From positions 1-63,904 of the forward strand of contig CAMWLR010000004.1 of NCBI GenBank assembly GCA_947175215.1: a stretch of 63,904 nt of DNA, given 5' to 3'. The position numbers and the translations under genes were made by a program. The stretch comes from an uncultured Porphyromonadaceae bacterium. GTDB taxonomy: Bacteria; Bacteroidota; Bacteroidia; Bacteroidales; Muribaculaceae. The notes under the pieces are model-generated. The model searched no databases and was not told the DNA's origin. It saw only the letters and a program-made list of their open reading frames with translations. Position 1 is the stretch's first letter. Each line of letters opens with the position of its first letter. Shown here piece after piece: positions 27,071-35,635 of the stretch.

Positions 27071-30000
27071 TTAGAAGTTGGCTACTACGCCGAGTGACCA
27101 AGTGGTTGCACGGGGATAGATGTTGCCGTCGACACCCGAGAAGACTTCGGGATCAAGACCTTTGTACTTGGTGATGACAAAGGGATTCTGAACGGCGGCG
27201 AAGATGCGCAGCTTGAGGTTGTCGTTCAGCAGGTTGTCGAAGGTGTAACCGAGGTTGATGTTATCGCAGCGCACGAAAGATGCGTTACGCAGCCAGTAGT
27301 CTGAGTATGCGAGGTTGGTATCGTTGGTGTCGAAATAGTAGTCAGACTTCCAGACGTTGCTGAGCTGATTGTTACGGAAGAGACCGTCGAGGTTTGTACC
27401 GCTACGGAGTGCGCCGGCGTATACATAGTTGCCGATGTTGGCGCGGAGGGTGAAGCCGAAGTCCCACTTCTTGTAACGGAAGTTTGAGCTGAAGGTCATA
27501 GTCACCTTGGGATCTTTAGAGTAGCGTACAACGAGGTCGTTGGTATCGATGTTACCGTCACCGTTCTGGTCAACGTATGCACCGGGGATGGGGTTGCCGT
27601 CTTCGCCGTATACCTGCTGATAGAGGTTGAATGAGAATGCGGGATAACCCTCTTTCTGGATCTGTACGTTACCGCCTGTACCGGCACCACCGCCGACACC
27701 GAAGGTAAGACCGCCGAGGTCAGTGATTTCGTTGTGGTTCCAGCCTACGTTATAGCTGATGTTCCATGTGAAGTCGTCGGTTACGACGGGCTTGGCGTTG
27801 ATCGAGAACTCGATACCGTAGTTCTCCATCTTACCGATGTTCTGGGGCAGGTAAGCTACTGTCGAGGCACCGGCAGCCACAGGCACGGTCGAGAGGAGGT
27901 CGCGGGTGTTACGCTTGTAGTACTCGATGGCACCGCTGATGCGGTTGTTTAAGAAACCGAAGTCGATACCGGCATTCCAGGTCTCGGTGGTCTCCCACTT
28001 GAGGTCTTTGTTGTAACCGTCGGGGAAGTAGGGGGTAAGCCAGCCACCGTTACCGTTAGTGTAGTATGAACCGGGAGAAGCCACTGTGTAAGTGGGGATG
28101 TAGTTGTAGTAAGAACCTACGGCCTGCTGACCTGTCTCACCCCAGCCTGCGCGGAGCTTAAGGTCAGAGAGCCAGCCACGAGCTGATTCCATGAATGCCT
28201 CGTCGTTAAGACGCCATCCGAGAGCGACAGCGGGGAAGACGCCCCAGCGGTTGTCTTTAGAGAAGCGTGAGGTGGCATCGCCACGGACGGTAGCGGTCAG
28301 CAGGTAGCGCTCTTTGAAGGTGTAGTTAACACGACCGAAGAATGAGAGGAGCTGGAGGTGATTCTTCCAGTGGTAGTTACCGTTAGCGTCGATCTCGTCT
28401 ACCTGGAAGGCTTTGTCAACCTGTGAGGCGGTTGCGGGATCCCAGTTGAGTGAGTATGTGCCGTCACCGTTGGCGGTGGCTGACATCAGACCCATAGTGG
28501 TGGCGATACCCTGGATTGAGTTCGAACCGTCGTTCCAACCGTTGGCAGCGTCGCGTGACCAGGTGTAACCGGCGGTAGCGTCGAGGATAGACTTGATTGA
28601 CTCAAATTCCTTCTTATAATTGAGATAGAACTCGAGAAGGGTGTTAGAGCGGAACTCATATTTGTGACGTGAAGAACCGCCGGCGTAGTTGTTGGGCAGG
28701 TCTTTCCAGGCCATGTGTGAGTTGGCGTCGATGTTGTAGTAGTCGTTAGACTTGCTCACGTCATAACCGAGGTTAAGGTTGGCGTGGAGCTCGGGGAGGA
28801 AGTGGAAAGAGTAGTCAAACTGGATGTTACCGTTTGAACGGTAAACGTTTGAGTAGTTCTTGGTCTGGTTGATGGTAGCCACGGGGTTGTAGGTGGCGTT
28901 GTTCTCGAGGTTGACGGTGCCGCCGGCGAGTGTCCAGGGCTCGGTGTAACCATTGAAGAGGTAAGCGAAGTCACCTGCGGCAGTACCGCCGGTGATGGGC
29001 TGATAGTTGCGGACGGGCAGGGTGGGGTTGAAACTAACGGCCTGGCCGATGGCACCATCCTGACCCCAGTGGTTGCGTACATAGAAGCCCTTTACCTTGG
29101 CGTTGATCGACAGATGGTCGCCAAAGAATTTGGGGGTAAGTGAGATACCGGCGGTGACGCGGTCCATTGATGAACCCTCGAGGATACCGTTGCTGTTAGT
29201 ATATGTAACGTCTACGCGATAGGGGAGCACGCCTGCCGAACCGGCAACAGCCAGAGAGTAGTCTGAGCTGACGGCGGTGCGGAAGATCTGATCCTGCCAG
29301 TCGGTGTTGGCGTCGCCGAGATAACCGGCGGCAGCTGAGTTCTGACCAAACTTGGTATAGATGAGTTCGCGGAACTGGTCGGCGTTCATCAGGTCAGCGG
29401 TCTTGCGGGCATAATCAACATAGAGGTTGGCGGTGAAGGTCACCTGGGGACGACCCGAGCGGCCCTTCTTGGTGGTGATGATGATCACACCGTTAGATGC
29501 ACGCGAACCGTAGATGGCTGTAGCCGAAGCATCCTTGAGGATAGTCATTGACTCGATCGACTCGGGGTTGATCATGGCAAGGGGAGAACCCATACCCAGG
29601 GGGGTGTCACCGCTCAGGGGCACACCGTCGAGCACGATCAGGGGGTCGTTAGAGGCTGACAGAGAGGCACCACCGCGGATACGGATATCAGCGGCGCCTG
29701 AGGGACCGCCGGAGGTGGTAACAACCACACCGGGGGTCTGACCCACGAGCATGTCCTGAACAGATGTTGCAAGACCGGCCTCGATTTCGTCGGGCTTAAC
29801 GATGGCTACCGAACCGGTAGCATCTTGTTTTCTCACGGTACCGTAACCGATGGCTACGACTTCGTTGAGCATGACAGCGTTTTCGCTCATCTCAACGTTC
29901 ACAGTGGTGCGGCCTTCGACGGGGACACGCTTTGTGTCATAACCGACGTAAGACACAACGAGGACTGCGTTGGGAGCAACCTTGATGGTGTAGTTACCGT

Positions 30001-30187
30001 CGATGTCGGTAGATGCACCGTTAGTTGTTCCTTCAGCGAGAACGCTGGCACCGATAAGCGGTTCACCTGTGGGGTCGGTGACCGTACCGCTTACGGTAAT
30101 CGACTGCGCGTTGACACCAACGGCCATCAGCAGTCCCACCATAAGAAATAGGAATTTCTTGGCGATTCCTGTTTGTGAATGTTTCAT
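27071..30187 (-). CDS. susC-like: SusC/RagA-family TonB-dependent outer-membrane transporter
   Basis: TonB-dependent channel for oligosaccharide import. Order: signal peptide ending near VNAQ, a carboxypeptidase-regulatory-like domain (SGTVTDPTGEPLIGASV), a TonB box region, the plug with the SusC signature (DIRIRGGASLSASNDPLIVL) and a 22-strand barrel ending in aromatic-terminated VVANF. 1038 residues is normal. It is first of the four-gene operon. Its opposite-strand neighbour shares the AT-rich 300-base promoter region. Confidence 0.95.
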   Translation of the reverse strand: MKHSQTGIAKKFLFLMVGLLMAVGVNAQSITVSGTVTDPTGEPLIGASVLAEGTTNGASTDIDGNYTIKVAPNAVLVVSYVGYDTKRVPVEGRTTVNVEMSENAVMLNEVVAIGYGTVRKQDATGSVAIVKPDEIEAGLATSVQDMLVGQTPGVVVTTSGGPSGAADIRIRGGASLSASNDPLIVLDGVPLSGDTPLGMGSPLAMINPESIESMTILKDASATAIYGSRASNGVIIITTKKGRSGRPQVTFTANLYVDYARKTADLMNADQFRELIYTKFGQNSAAAGYLGDANTDWQDQIFRTAVSSDYSLAVAGSAGVLPYRVDVTYTNSNGILEGSSMDRVTAGISLTPKFFGDHLSINAKVKGFYVRNHWGQDGAIGQAVSFNPTLPVRNYQPITGGTAAGDFAYLFNGYTEPWTLAGGTVNLENNATYNPVATINQTKNYSNVYRSNGNIQFDYSFHFLPELHANLNLGYDVSKSNDYYNIDANSHMAWKDLPNNYAGGSSRHKYEFRSNTLLEFYLNYKKEFESIKSILDATAGYTWSRDAANGWNDGSNSIQGIATTMGLMSATANGDGTYSLNWDPATASQVDKAFQVDEIDANGNYHWKNHLQLLSFFGRVNYTFKERYLLTATVRGDATSRFSKDNRWGVFPAVALGWRLNDEAFMESARGWLSDLKLRAGWGETGQQAVGSYYNYIPTYTVASPGSYYTNGNGGWLTPYFPDGYNKDLKWETTETWNAGIDFGFLNNRISGAIEYYKRNTRDLLSTVPVAAGASTVAYLPQNIGKMENYGIEFSINAKPVVTDDFTWNISYNVGWNHNEITDLGGLTFGVGGGAGTGGNVQIQKEGYPAFSFNLYQQVYGEDGNPIPGAYVDQNGDGNIDTNDLVVRYSKDPKVTMTFSSNFRYKKWDFGFTLRANIGNYVYAGALRSGTNLDGLFRNNQLSNVWKSDYYFDTNDTNLAYSDYWLRNASFVRCDNINLGYTFDNLLNDNLKLRIFAAVQNPFVITKYKGLDPEVFSGVDGNIYPRATTWSLGVVANF

Positions 30188-30290
30188 TTAAGGATAATTT
30201 GAAATTAATGATTTTTCAGGTCTTTCGATTCGGAGGATTCTGGTAAAGTTAAGGCACTATGCTTCTACACGTAACTCATAGAATCAAACG

Positions 30291-30298
30291 CAAAATTA
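30291..30298 (-). promoter_or_regulatory. Promoter -7 box of the sus-like operon
   Basis: TAATTTTG on the minus strand matches TAnnTTTG and gives a leader of about 98 bases before susC. No clean -33 TTTG is at the right distance, which fits a promoter needing an activator, common for such loci. Confidence 0.5.
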
Positions 30299-30434
30299 TT
30301 AAAAACCTTTAACAAACCACTATTTTTTTTGACCTAACTTACCCTTAGTAGTGTTAAAAAATATTAAACACATGATCTACAACCTTTTACCACTTTTAAT
30401 ATTTTTTAATATTCTTAATAATCACTCATTATAT

Positions 30435-30465
30435 TTTGCAGATAGTTAAACTTTTGGTAAATTTG
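30435..30465 (+). promoter_or_regulatory. Promoter of the small secreted protein gene
   Basis: TTTG at 30435-30438, 19 bases, then TAAATTTG at 30458-30465: an exact Bacteroidetes promoter. It would start transcription near 30471, which excludes in-frame ATG codons upstream of 30487. Confidence 0.75.
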
Positions 30466-30486
30466 TCGGTCAAAGAGAAAATTCTC

Positions 30487-30813
30487 ATGATCAAACGCTA
30501 CCTGACAAGCCTGCTGACGGCATTGCTCATCGGGGGCGCGGTTTACGCTGCCCCGCCTGCGTGGGAAGAGGTCACCTCTCCCCGCCCCGAGGTCGTGCAG
30601 TCATTTGAGATGGACAGTCAGACCGAGGTGACGGTGCGCGACGGTTATATATACATATATACGTCAAAGCCGGTGTCTGTCAAGCTCTTCTCGATCCTGG
30701 GGCAGCAGATACACCAAGAGACAGTCAACCCCGGAATCTCTCGCCTCAAACTCAACTCAAAAGGTATCTTTATCCTTAGAGCCGGCTCACTGACCAAGCG
30801 CATCACCCTCTAA
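30487..30813 (+). CDS. Small secreted protein with T9SS-tail-like beta domain
   Basis: 108 residues. The start at 30487 is set by the promoter and by the signal peptide (MIKRYL, hydrophobic core, cleavage near VYA-AP). The mature part is about 85 residues, mostly one beta-strand domain whose pattern (VKLFSILGQQI ... GIFILRAGS) resembles the type A sorting tails of the type IX secretion system, yet almost no cargo precedes it. Function unknown. It is followed by a strong terminator shared with rnhB. Confidence 0.65.
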   Translation: MIKRYLTSLLTALLIGGAVYAAPPAWEEVTSPRPEVVQSFEMDSQTEVTVRDGYIYIYTSKPVSVKLFSILGQQIHQETVNPGISRLKLNSKGIFILRAGSLTKRITL

Positions 30814-30849
30814 TCTCACCAATAAGACCTATAAGGCCAATAAAATTAA

Positions 30850-30883
30850 CAAGACCGATAGCCGGGTGTGGCTGTCGGTCTTG
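30850..30883. terminator. Bidirectional terminator between two convergent genes
   Basis: Fourteen-base arms (30850-30863 and 30870-30883) with one G-T pair and a 6-base loop. T-rich runs follow in both directions, so it can end both the small secreted gene (plus) and the rnhB operon (minus). Confidence 0.85.
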
Positions 30884-30889
30884 ATTTTG

Positions 30890-31492
30890 TTAAAAGAGGG
30901 TGAGCTGGGTAGGGGGCAGCAAGCGGAATGTCATGCGGTGATGGGGTGTCGGCCCATATTCGAGAATGGCCTGACGGTGGTCGGTTGTGGGATATCCTTT
31001 GTTGCCGGCCCAGTTATAGGCGGGATATTGGTCGTGAAGGTCGCGCATGATGGCGTCGCGGTGAGTCTTGGCCAGGATCGATGCGGCGGCGATGTTACCA
31101 TACCGGCTGTCGCCTTTGACAAATGTCTGCCAGGGTATGTCGCGCCAGGGGGTGAAGCGATTGCCGTCAACGATGACCGATGCGGGGGTGACGATTGCCG
31201 CGACCTTATCAAGGGCGCGGTGCATGGCTGTGATTGAGGCGCGCAGGATGTTGAGACTGTCGATTTCGTCAGGGGTGCAGATGCCGATACCCCAGGCGAT
31301 GGCTTCGCGCTCGATAATGGGGCGCAACTGCTCGCGGCGCGCCTCGCTAACCTGCTTTGAGTCGTTGAGCCAGGGGTGATGAAAATCATCAGGGAGGATT
31401 ACAGCAGCGGCAACAACCGGGCCGGCGAGACATCCGCGGCCGGCCTCGTCGCATCCGGCCTCTCGGCCACCGGGGGTATAGCTGTTATCCAT
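30890..31492 (-). CDS. rnhB: Ribonuclease HII
   Basis: Removes RNA from RNA-DNA hybrids and single ribonucleotides from DNA. The catalytic [17 protein letters not shown] motif is near the N-terminus, with VIVDGNRF and SILAKTHRD further on. 200 residues is right when started at the ATG at 31492; the longer upstream frame overlaps the preceding gene and has no homologous character. It is the last gene of the topA-led run, 34 bases after the acetyltransferase-like gene. Confidence 0.95.
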   Translation of the reverse strand: MDNSYTPGGREAGCDEAGRGCLAGPVVAAAVILPDDFHHPWLNDSKQVSEARREQLRPIIEREAIAWGIGICTPDEIDSLNILRASITAMHRALDKVAAIVTPASVIVDGNRFTPWRDIPWQTFVKGDSRYGNIAAASILAKTHRDAIMRDLHDQYPAYNWAGNKGYPTTDHRQAILEYGPTPHHRMTFRLLPPTQLTLF

Positions 31493-31526
31493 CGCGGGGA
31501 AATTAAGTATGACGTGAGAGGTAATA

Positions 31527-32657
31527 TCAGAGGGGACGGCGGAAGGCGCGGCGGCGTTTGTGCAAACAGGCGTCAAAGGCGTCCCACTGGCTGCGCACCT
31601 TGGCGTTGACGGCAAGCTCGGGGTTGGTCTCGGCGTGCTTGAATCCGGCTTTGCGGTAGCGGGGGATCAGGTCGGTAAAGAGCAATGCGTTGACACCCTT
31701 GTTTTGATACTCGGGTTTGACGGCGATGAGCAGCAGATCGACGATGTCTGATTTGCCGCGCAGCACTTGCAGCAGGTCCCACCATCCGAAGGGGAAGATC
31801 CGGCCGCGGCATTTCTGCAGGGCGCGTGAGAATGACTGTATAGAGATGCCCACGGCCACGAGTTTGTCGTCACTGTCTACCACGAGTGTCACAAACTCGA
31901 GGTTGAGTATCCCCAGATACATATCTATATAGTAGTCGATCTGACGGGGTGTGAGGGGCGAGTAGCCAAAGAGCTGGTCGTAGGCCTCGTTAATGAGCTC
32001 AAACAGGGCGTGGCCATACTGCTCCTTGATCTTTTTGCGTGAGTTGAATTTGAGTACTTTGAGTTTGTTGCGCGTCTTGACGATTTCGGCCACGCGGGCA
32101 TATTTCTCGGGGATATGGTCGGGGACGGGTATGGCCATCTCGATCCACTCGGCCTCGGGGGTGAAACCCATGCGCGACATCTGCTCGGGGTAGTAGGGGT
32201 AGTTATAGATGGTGGCCATCGTGCCGAGCTGGTCAAATCCCTCGACGAGCATCCCCTCGTGATCCATGTCAGTAAATCCCATCGGGCCGAGCATCGAGGT
32301 CATCCCCTTCTCGCGTCCCCAGCCGGCGCAGGCGTCAAAGAGGGCGTCGACAACCTCGTCATCGTCAATAAAGTCGACAAAGCCGAAGCGCAGGGTTTTC
32401 TCGCCGGTACGCTCGTTGACGGCGTTGTTGATGATACCGGCGATGCGTCCCACGGGTTTGCCGTCGCGGTAGGCCATGAAGCATTGGGCCTCGCAGAAGT
32501 CAAAGGCGGGATTCTTGGCCGGGAGGAGGGTGTTGATGTCGTCAAAGATCAACGGGGGCACGAAGTAGGGGTTGTCTTTATACAGGTCGATGCCGAAACG
32601 CACGAATTTGCGGAGCTGGCTTCTTTTGGGGTCTATGCGATGGATTTCAACGCTCAT
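31527..32657 (-). CDS. GNAT-like N-acetyltransferase family protein
   Basis: 376 residues, cytosolic, no signal or membrane segment. The C-terminal half has an acetyltransferase-like pattern: a beta-strand (LVAVGISI), then [19 protein letters not shown], the acetyl-CoA pyrophosphate-loop style of GNAT enzymes (Q/R-x-x-G-x-G/A). The N-terminal half ([18 protein letters not shown]) looks like a second, degenerate GNAT fold. Such proteins are common in Bacteroidetes with unknown substrates. It sits between the pseudokinase and rnhB genes. Confidence 0.7.
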   Translation of the reverse strand: MSVEIHRIDPKRSQLRKFVRFGIDLYKDNPYFVPPLIFDDINTLLPAKNPAFDFCEAQCFMAYRDGKPVGRIAGIINNAVNERTGEKTLRFGFVDFIDDDEVVDALFDACAGWGREKGMTSMLGPMGFTDMDHEGMLVEGFDQLGTMATIYNYPYYPEQMSRMGFTPEAEWIEMAIPVPDHIPEKYARVAEIVKTRNKLKVLKFNSRKKIKEQYGHALFELINEAYDQLFGYSPLTPRQIDYYIDMYLGILNLEFVTLVVDSDDKLVAVGISIQSFSRALQKCRGRIFPFGWWDLLQVLRGKSDIVDLLLIAVKPEYQNKGVNALLFTDLIPRYRKAGFKHAETNPELAVNAKVRSQWDAFDACLHKRRRAFRRPL

Positions 32658-32668
32658 GGAGGTATTGG

Positions 32669-32695
32669 GGAAGTGGGAGGTGGGAAGTGGGAGGT
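32669..32695. repeat. Two 13-base purine-rich direct repeats
   Basis: GGAAGTGGGAGGT occurs at 32669-32681 and 32683-32695, between the pseudokinase and acetyltransferase genes. On the coding strand this is a pyrimidine-rich stretch directly upstream of the acetyltransferase start. Confidence 0.7.
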
Positions 32696-32721
32696 ACGAG
32701 TTATGAGGTAGGAGGAGGGGG

Positions 32722-33507
32722 TTAGAGTGAGGGGGCTTTCCAGCTGAGCCAGCCCAGGATGAGGGTCATGATGGCGAGGAAGCAGATGACGATGATGTAT
32801 AGCCGGCGGTTGGAGTCACCGGCGAGGGCGAGCTTGAGGTCCTGCACGTCGCGGTAACGGCGGTGCGTGTCGGGATTGGTGCAGCGGTCGGCGACTTTGT
32901 TGAGACGTGAGATGTAAGTCTTCCACTTGGGATCGCGGGCCTTGTCAGGCGAGACCTTGAGGGCGTCGAGAGTGCGACGCAACACGCGGCCATAGTTGAG
33001 GATATCCTCTGAGGCGTCGGTGGGCGTGAGGTGGTTGCGCTGGTCAAACCCGACGTCGATCAACTTGAGGTTGCGGATATTCTCGGTGAAGATGATTGTC
33101 TCGGGGCGTATGGGATGGTGTAGAATATGATTTTTCTGTATATATCCGATAGCCTCGGGGAGCTGACAGACGATCTTGTCGAGTATCTCGGGGGTAACCT
33201 CATCCTTGTCAATGAGTTTGCTCAGGGGGTCGCCGTAGACATCATCGGTGATGATCGACAGACCGACGCCGGGAACATCCTCAAAGTCGTTGATCATGAC
33301 GATGTTGGGGTGACACAGGTTATAACGGATGTCAAACTCTTTCTCTATCATCTCGCGATAGGCGGGGTCGTCGCGCAACGACTCCTTGAGTGTCTTGAGC
33401 ATCACCCATTTGCCATGTTTACGGGCTGTGTAGATGTCATAGAACTCCTCATCCCACTCGGGGAGGTGTTCGATCTCGGTCCATTTGGGGCGTGAATTGT
33501 CGGCCAT
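32722..33507 (-). CDS. Membrane-anchored kinase-fold protein, probable pseudokinase
   Basis: 261 residues: a eukaryotic-type protein kinase fold (about 15-228) and a single C-terminal membrane helix (about 235-255), so the domain should face the cytoplasm. Landmarks are VMLK with Lys38 (the VAIK lysine), an aC glutamate near 57, HHPIRPETI at 130-138 in place of HRDLKPENI, and DVG at 151-153 in place of DFG. The catalytic Asp is Pro132, Lys is Arg134 and Asn is Thr137, and no glycine-rich loop is evident, so phosphotransfer is unlikely. It lies 18 bases after the DUF4919 gene. A binding or scaffold role is an inference. Confidence 0.72.
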   Translation of the reverse strand: MADNSRPKWTEIEHLPEWDEEFYDIYTARKHGKWVMLKTLKESLRDDPAYREMIEKEFDIRYNLCHPNIVMINDFEDVPGVGLSIITDDVYGDPLSKLIDKDEVTPEILDKIVCQLPEAIGYIQKNHILHHPIRPETIIFTENIRNLKLIDVGFDQRNHLTPTDASEDILNYGRVLRRTLDALKVSPDKARDPKWKTYISRLNKVADRCTNPDTHRRYRDVQDLKLALAGDSNRRLYIIVICFLAIMTLILGWLSWKAPSL

Positions 33508-33525
33508 GTCAGATAAGAATGGGTG

Positions 33526-34173
33526 TCACCGGTGTGATTTGAGGAATTTCTCCTCGAGGGTATTGTCAAAGTACAGTATGTGCATCCTCGAGTGGCCGGG
33601 GAAGTTGAACTTATAGGCCTCGATCTCACCCACATGGTCTGTGCCGAGTATCGGGCCGACCACGATGATGTCATGGAGCAGACGGTCACGGTCTTTTGAT
33701 GATGTGACGCAGAACGGCGAACGGGCCATCGTACCCTGACCGCTCTTGAGGATGGCGCGGGTGAGCATGCGTGTTCGATTGCTCATATTGAGGGCCTTGG
33801 CACCCGACATCGGTATCTCGCCCGACTCGTATGCGGCTCTGGCCATCAGCGACAGGTCAAGCGACACGGGGTTGAGTTCGAGAGCCTCGCCGACCAGACG
33901 GCCCACCTCGACGAAGTCTTTACGCTTATACGCCTCGCGGATGGCTGGGAATGTGTCGCGTGGCTCGTATGAGGGGGTGAAGGCAAATCCGTAATAAACC
34001 TTCTGCACCTCGGGGATGGTGAGTGTAGTGTCGCCGGCCACAAAGCGGTCGAGCAACCCTTTATATTCAGAGGGATTCATGGTGACATCTACCTCGAGTT
34101 GGGCGAAGTCAATAGCCGCAAGCGAGGGGAGCATCGCCCCAAGCACGGTAAGTATCAGCAGTATTCTTTTCAT
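33526..34173 (-). CDS. DUF4919 family exported protein
   Basis: 215 residues with a cleavable signal peptide (MKRILLILTVLGAMLPSLAA). The rest is predicted soluble and periplasmic: a helical first half (GFAFTPSYEPRDTF) and a strand-rich end (DIIVVGPILGTDHVGEIEAYKFN). The pattern is that of DUF4919, a Bacteroidetes family of unknown function. Its closeness to the alkaline phosphatase (43 bases) and the pseudokinase (18 bases) suggests a shared envelope role. Confidence 0.78.
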   Translation of the reverse strand: MKRILLILTVLGAMLPSLAAIDFAQLEVDVTMNPSEYKGLLDRFVAGDTTLTIPEVQKVYYGFAFTPSYEPRDTFPAIREAYKRKDFVEVGRLVGEALELNPVSLDLSLMARAAYESGEIPMSGAKALNMSNRTRMLTRAILKSGQGTMARSPFCVTSSKDRDRLLHDIIVVGPILGTDHVGEIEAYKFNFPGHSRMHILYFDNTLEEKFLKSHR

Positions 34174-34216
34174 TATCGTTAAATATGGTTATTAGCGTTA
34201 TTAGTCATTGGCAACA

Positions 34217-35632
34217 TCAGAGATTGGCGATCGAGAGGATCTTGCGGGGCAGGTCGGTGTTGTCATTGATGCCGTTGAATCTCTCTGCACCGACACCTAT
34301 TGCAAAGACGGGGACGGGCGCGCCGGTGTGCTTGACGGTGGTAAACCCGAGACCGGCCTTGTCATTGAGCAACCCGAAGACGCGGGCGGTGAATCCGTCG
34401 AATGTCGCGTAGAGGGTCTCCTGGTCGGGGGTATTGCGCCCGGCCATCATATCTTCAAACATCCGGGAGAGCTCTGCGGTTTCCTCATCGGTCAGTTTTA
34501 CTGCGGTGCCAAAGCCGAGATTCTCGGCCAGATACTCCTCCATGTCAGACCAGTGATAGACGCGGCGGTTGCGGGCGATGCTCTTGATATACTCTGTGAA
34601 CTGCTCTTTAGAGACCTTCTGCAAAGCCGCTACCTCGGGGTTGACGGCATAGCCGCTTGTGGTCGTGCCCACCGACATGCCGCCGGTCTCATGGTCGGCG
34701 GTGACCAGTATCAGTGTCTCGTCGGGATGCTTGAGGTAGAAATCGTAAGCCAGGGCAATCGACTGATCGAAATTGATCACCTCACGCATGATCGTACCGC
34801 CGTCGTTGGCGTGGCCGGCATGATCGATGTTACCCCCCTCGACCATCAGGAAGAAACGGTCGGGGGTGACGCGCGTAAGCTGACGTATGGCCGCCGCCGT
34901 CATATCGGGGAGGGTGAGCGCGCCGGGTATCGAGTCGATAGTGTACCCGACATTCCAGGTCCTCACAGTGTCCTGACTCAGCACGAGCACCCTGTCGGCG
35001 ACCGTCTCGAGGCCGTCACGACCCGTGGCGACCGTCACACCCTGCTCAGCGAAATAATCGAGCAGCGGGGTCTTGACACCATCTTTGTCTCGGGCCGCAC
35101 GCAGACCGGCGCCGCCGGCAAACTGATAGCCTGACTCGGCCAGCTGTCGGCCGATGGTCATATACTCAGAGCGTGAGGGGACGTGGGCATAGAACGCCCC
35201 CGGGGTGGCGTCGTCGATAGCGACCGTGGTCACCAGCCCCACACCCCAGCCCTTGTCAAACAGTGTGCGGGCCACCGATGTCACGGCCACGCTGTCGGGG
35301 GTCACGCCGAGCATACCGTTACGGGTCTTATGTCCGGTAGCCAGGGCCGTGCCGGCTGCCGATGAGTCGGTGACATCAGACGATGCCGAGCGGGTCAGCG
35401 CAAACGATGACACGGGGAAACCGAGCATCGTCAGCGAGGTAGTGTCACCCAACACCTCGTTGCTGAAGATGCGGGCATTGAGCACGTGGTTCATGCCCAT
35501 GCCGTCACCGATGAAATAGAATATATATCGCGGAGTGGCTTGCTGCGGTGTATCAACCCCAGGGCCTGCAGCCGATGCTGAGAGAGCTCCGGCAAAGGTG
35601 AGAGAGAGAAGTATTTTCTTGGTAATATTCAT
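34217..35632 (-). CDS. Alkaline phosphatase (PhoA family), exported
   Basis: Periplasmic metal-dependent phosphomonoesterase. Signal peptide of about 22 residues; metal and active-site motifs FIGDGMG (41-46), DSSAAGTALATG with nucleophile Ser90, NIDHAGHAND and ADHETGG. 471 residues is normal. It begins three bases after the GH3-family gene stop. It would release phosphate from organic phosphates; no Pho-box can be recognised. Confidence 0.93.
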   Translation of the reverse strand: MNITKKILLSLTFAGALSASAAGPGVDTPQQATPRYIFYFIGDGMGMNHVLNARIFSNEVLGDTTSLTMLGFPVSSFALTRSASSDVTDSSAAGTALATGHKTRNGMLGVTPDSVAVTSVARTLFDKGWGVGLVTTVAIDDATPGAFYAHVPSRSEYMTIGRQLAESGYQFAGGAGLRAARDKDGVKTPLLDYFAEQGVTVATGRDGLETVADRVLVLSQDTVRTWNVGYTIDSIPGALTLPDMTAAAIRQLTRVTPDRFFLMVEGGNIDHAGHANDGGTIMREVINFDQSIALAYDFYLKHPDETLILVTADHETGGMSVGTTTSGYAVNPEVAALQKVSKEQFTEYIKSIARNRRVYHWSDMEEYLAENLGFGTAVKLTDEETAELSRMFEDMMAGRNTPDQETLYATFDGFTARVFGLLNDKAGLGFTTVKHTGAPVPVFAIGVGAERFNGINDNTDLPRKILSIANL

Positions 35633-35635
35633 GAT

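Larger units (their letters stand above)
30188..30486. other. AT-rich divergent promoter region of susC and the small secreted protein
   Basis: About 300 bases without a gene. It holds the minus-strand susC promoter, the plus-strand promoter at 30435-30465 and long A/T tracts with small imperfect palindromes (for example near 30351-30371 and 30397-30412). No regulator gene is present, so any activator of susC is encoded elsewhere. Confidence 0.6.

Noticed and set aside
30188-30486. Antisense small RNA opposite the susC leader
   Set aside because: The plus-strand promoter here is better explained by the small secreted gene 20 bases downstream; no terminator for a short RNA is seen before 30850.
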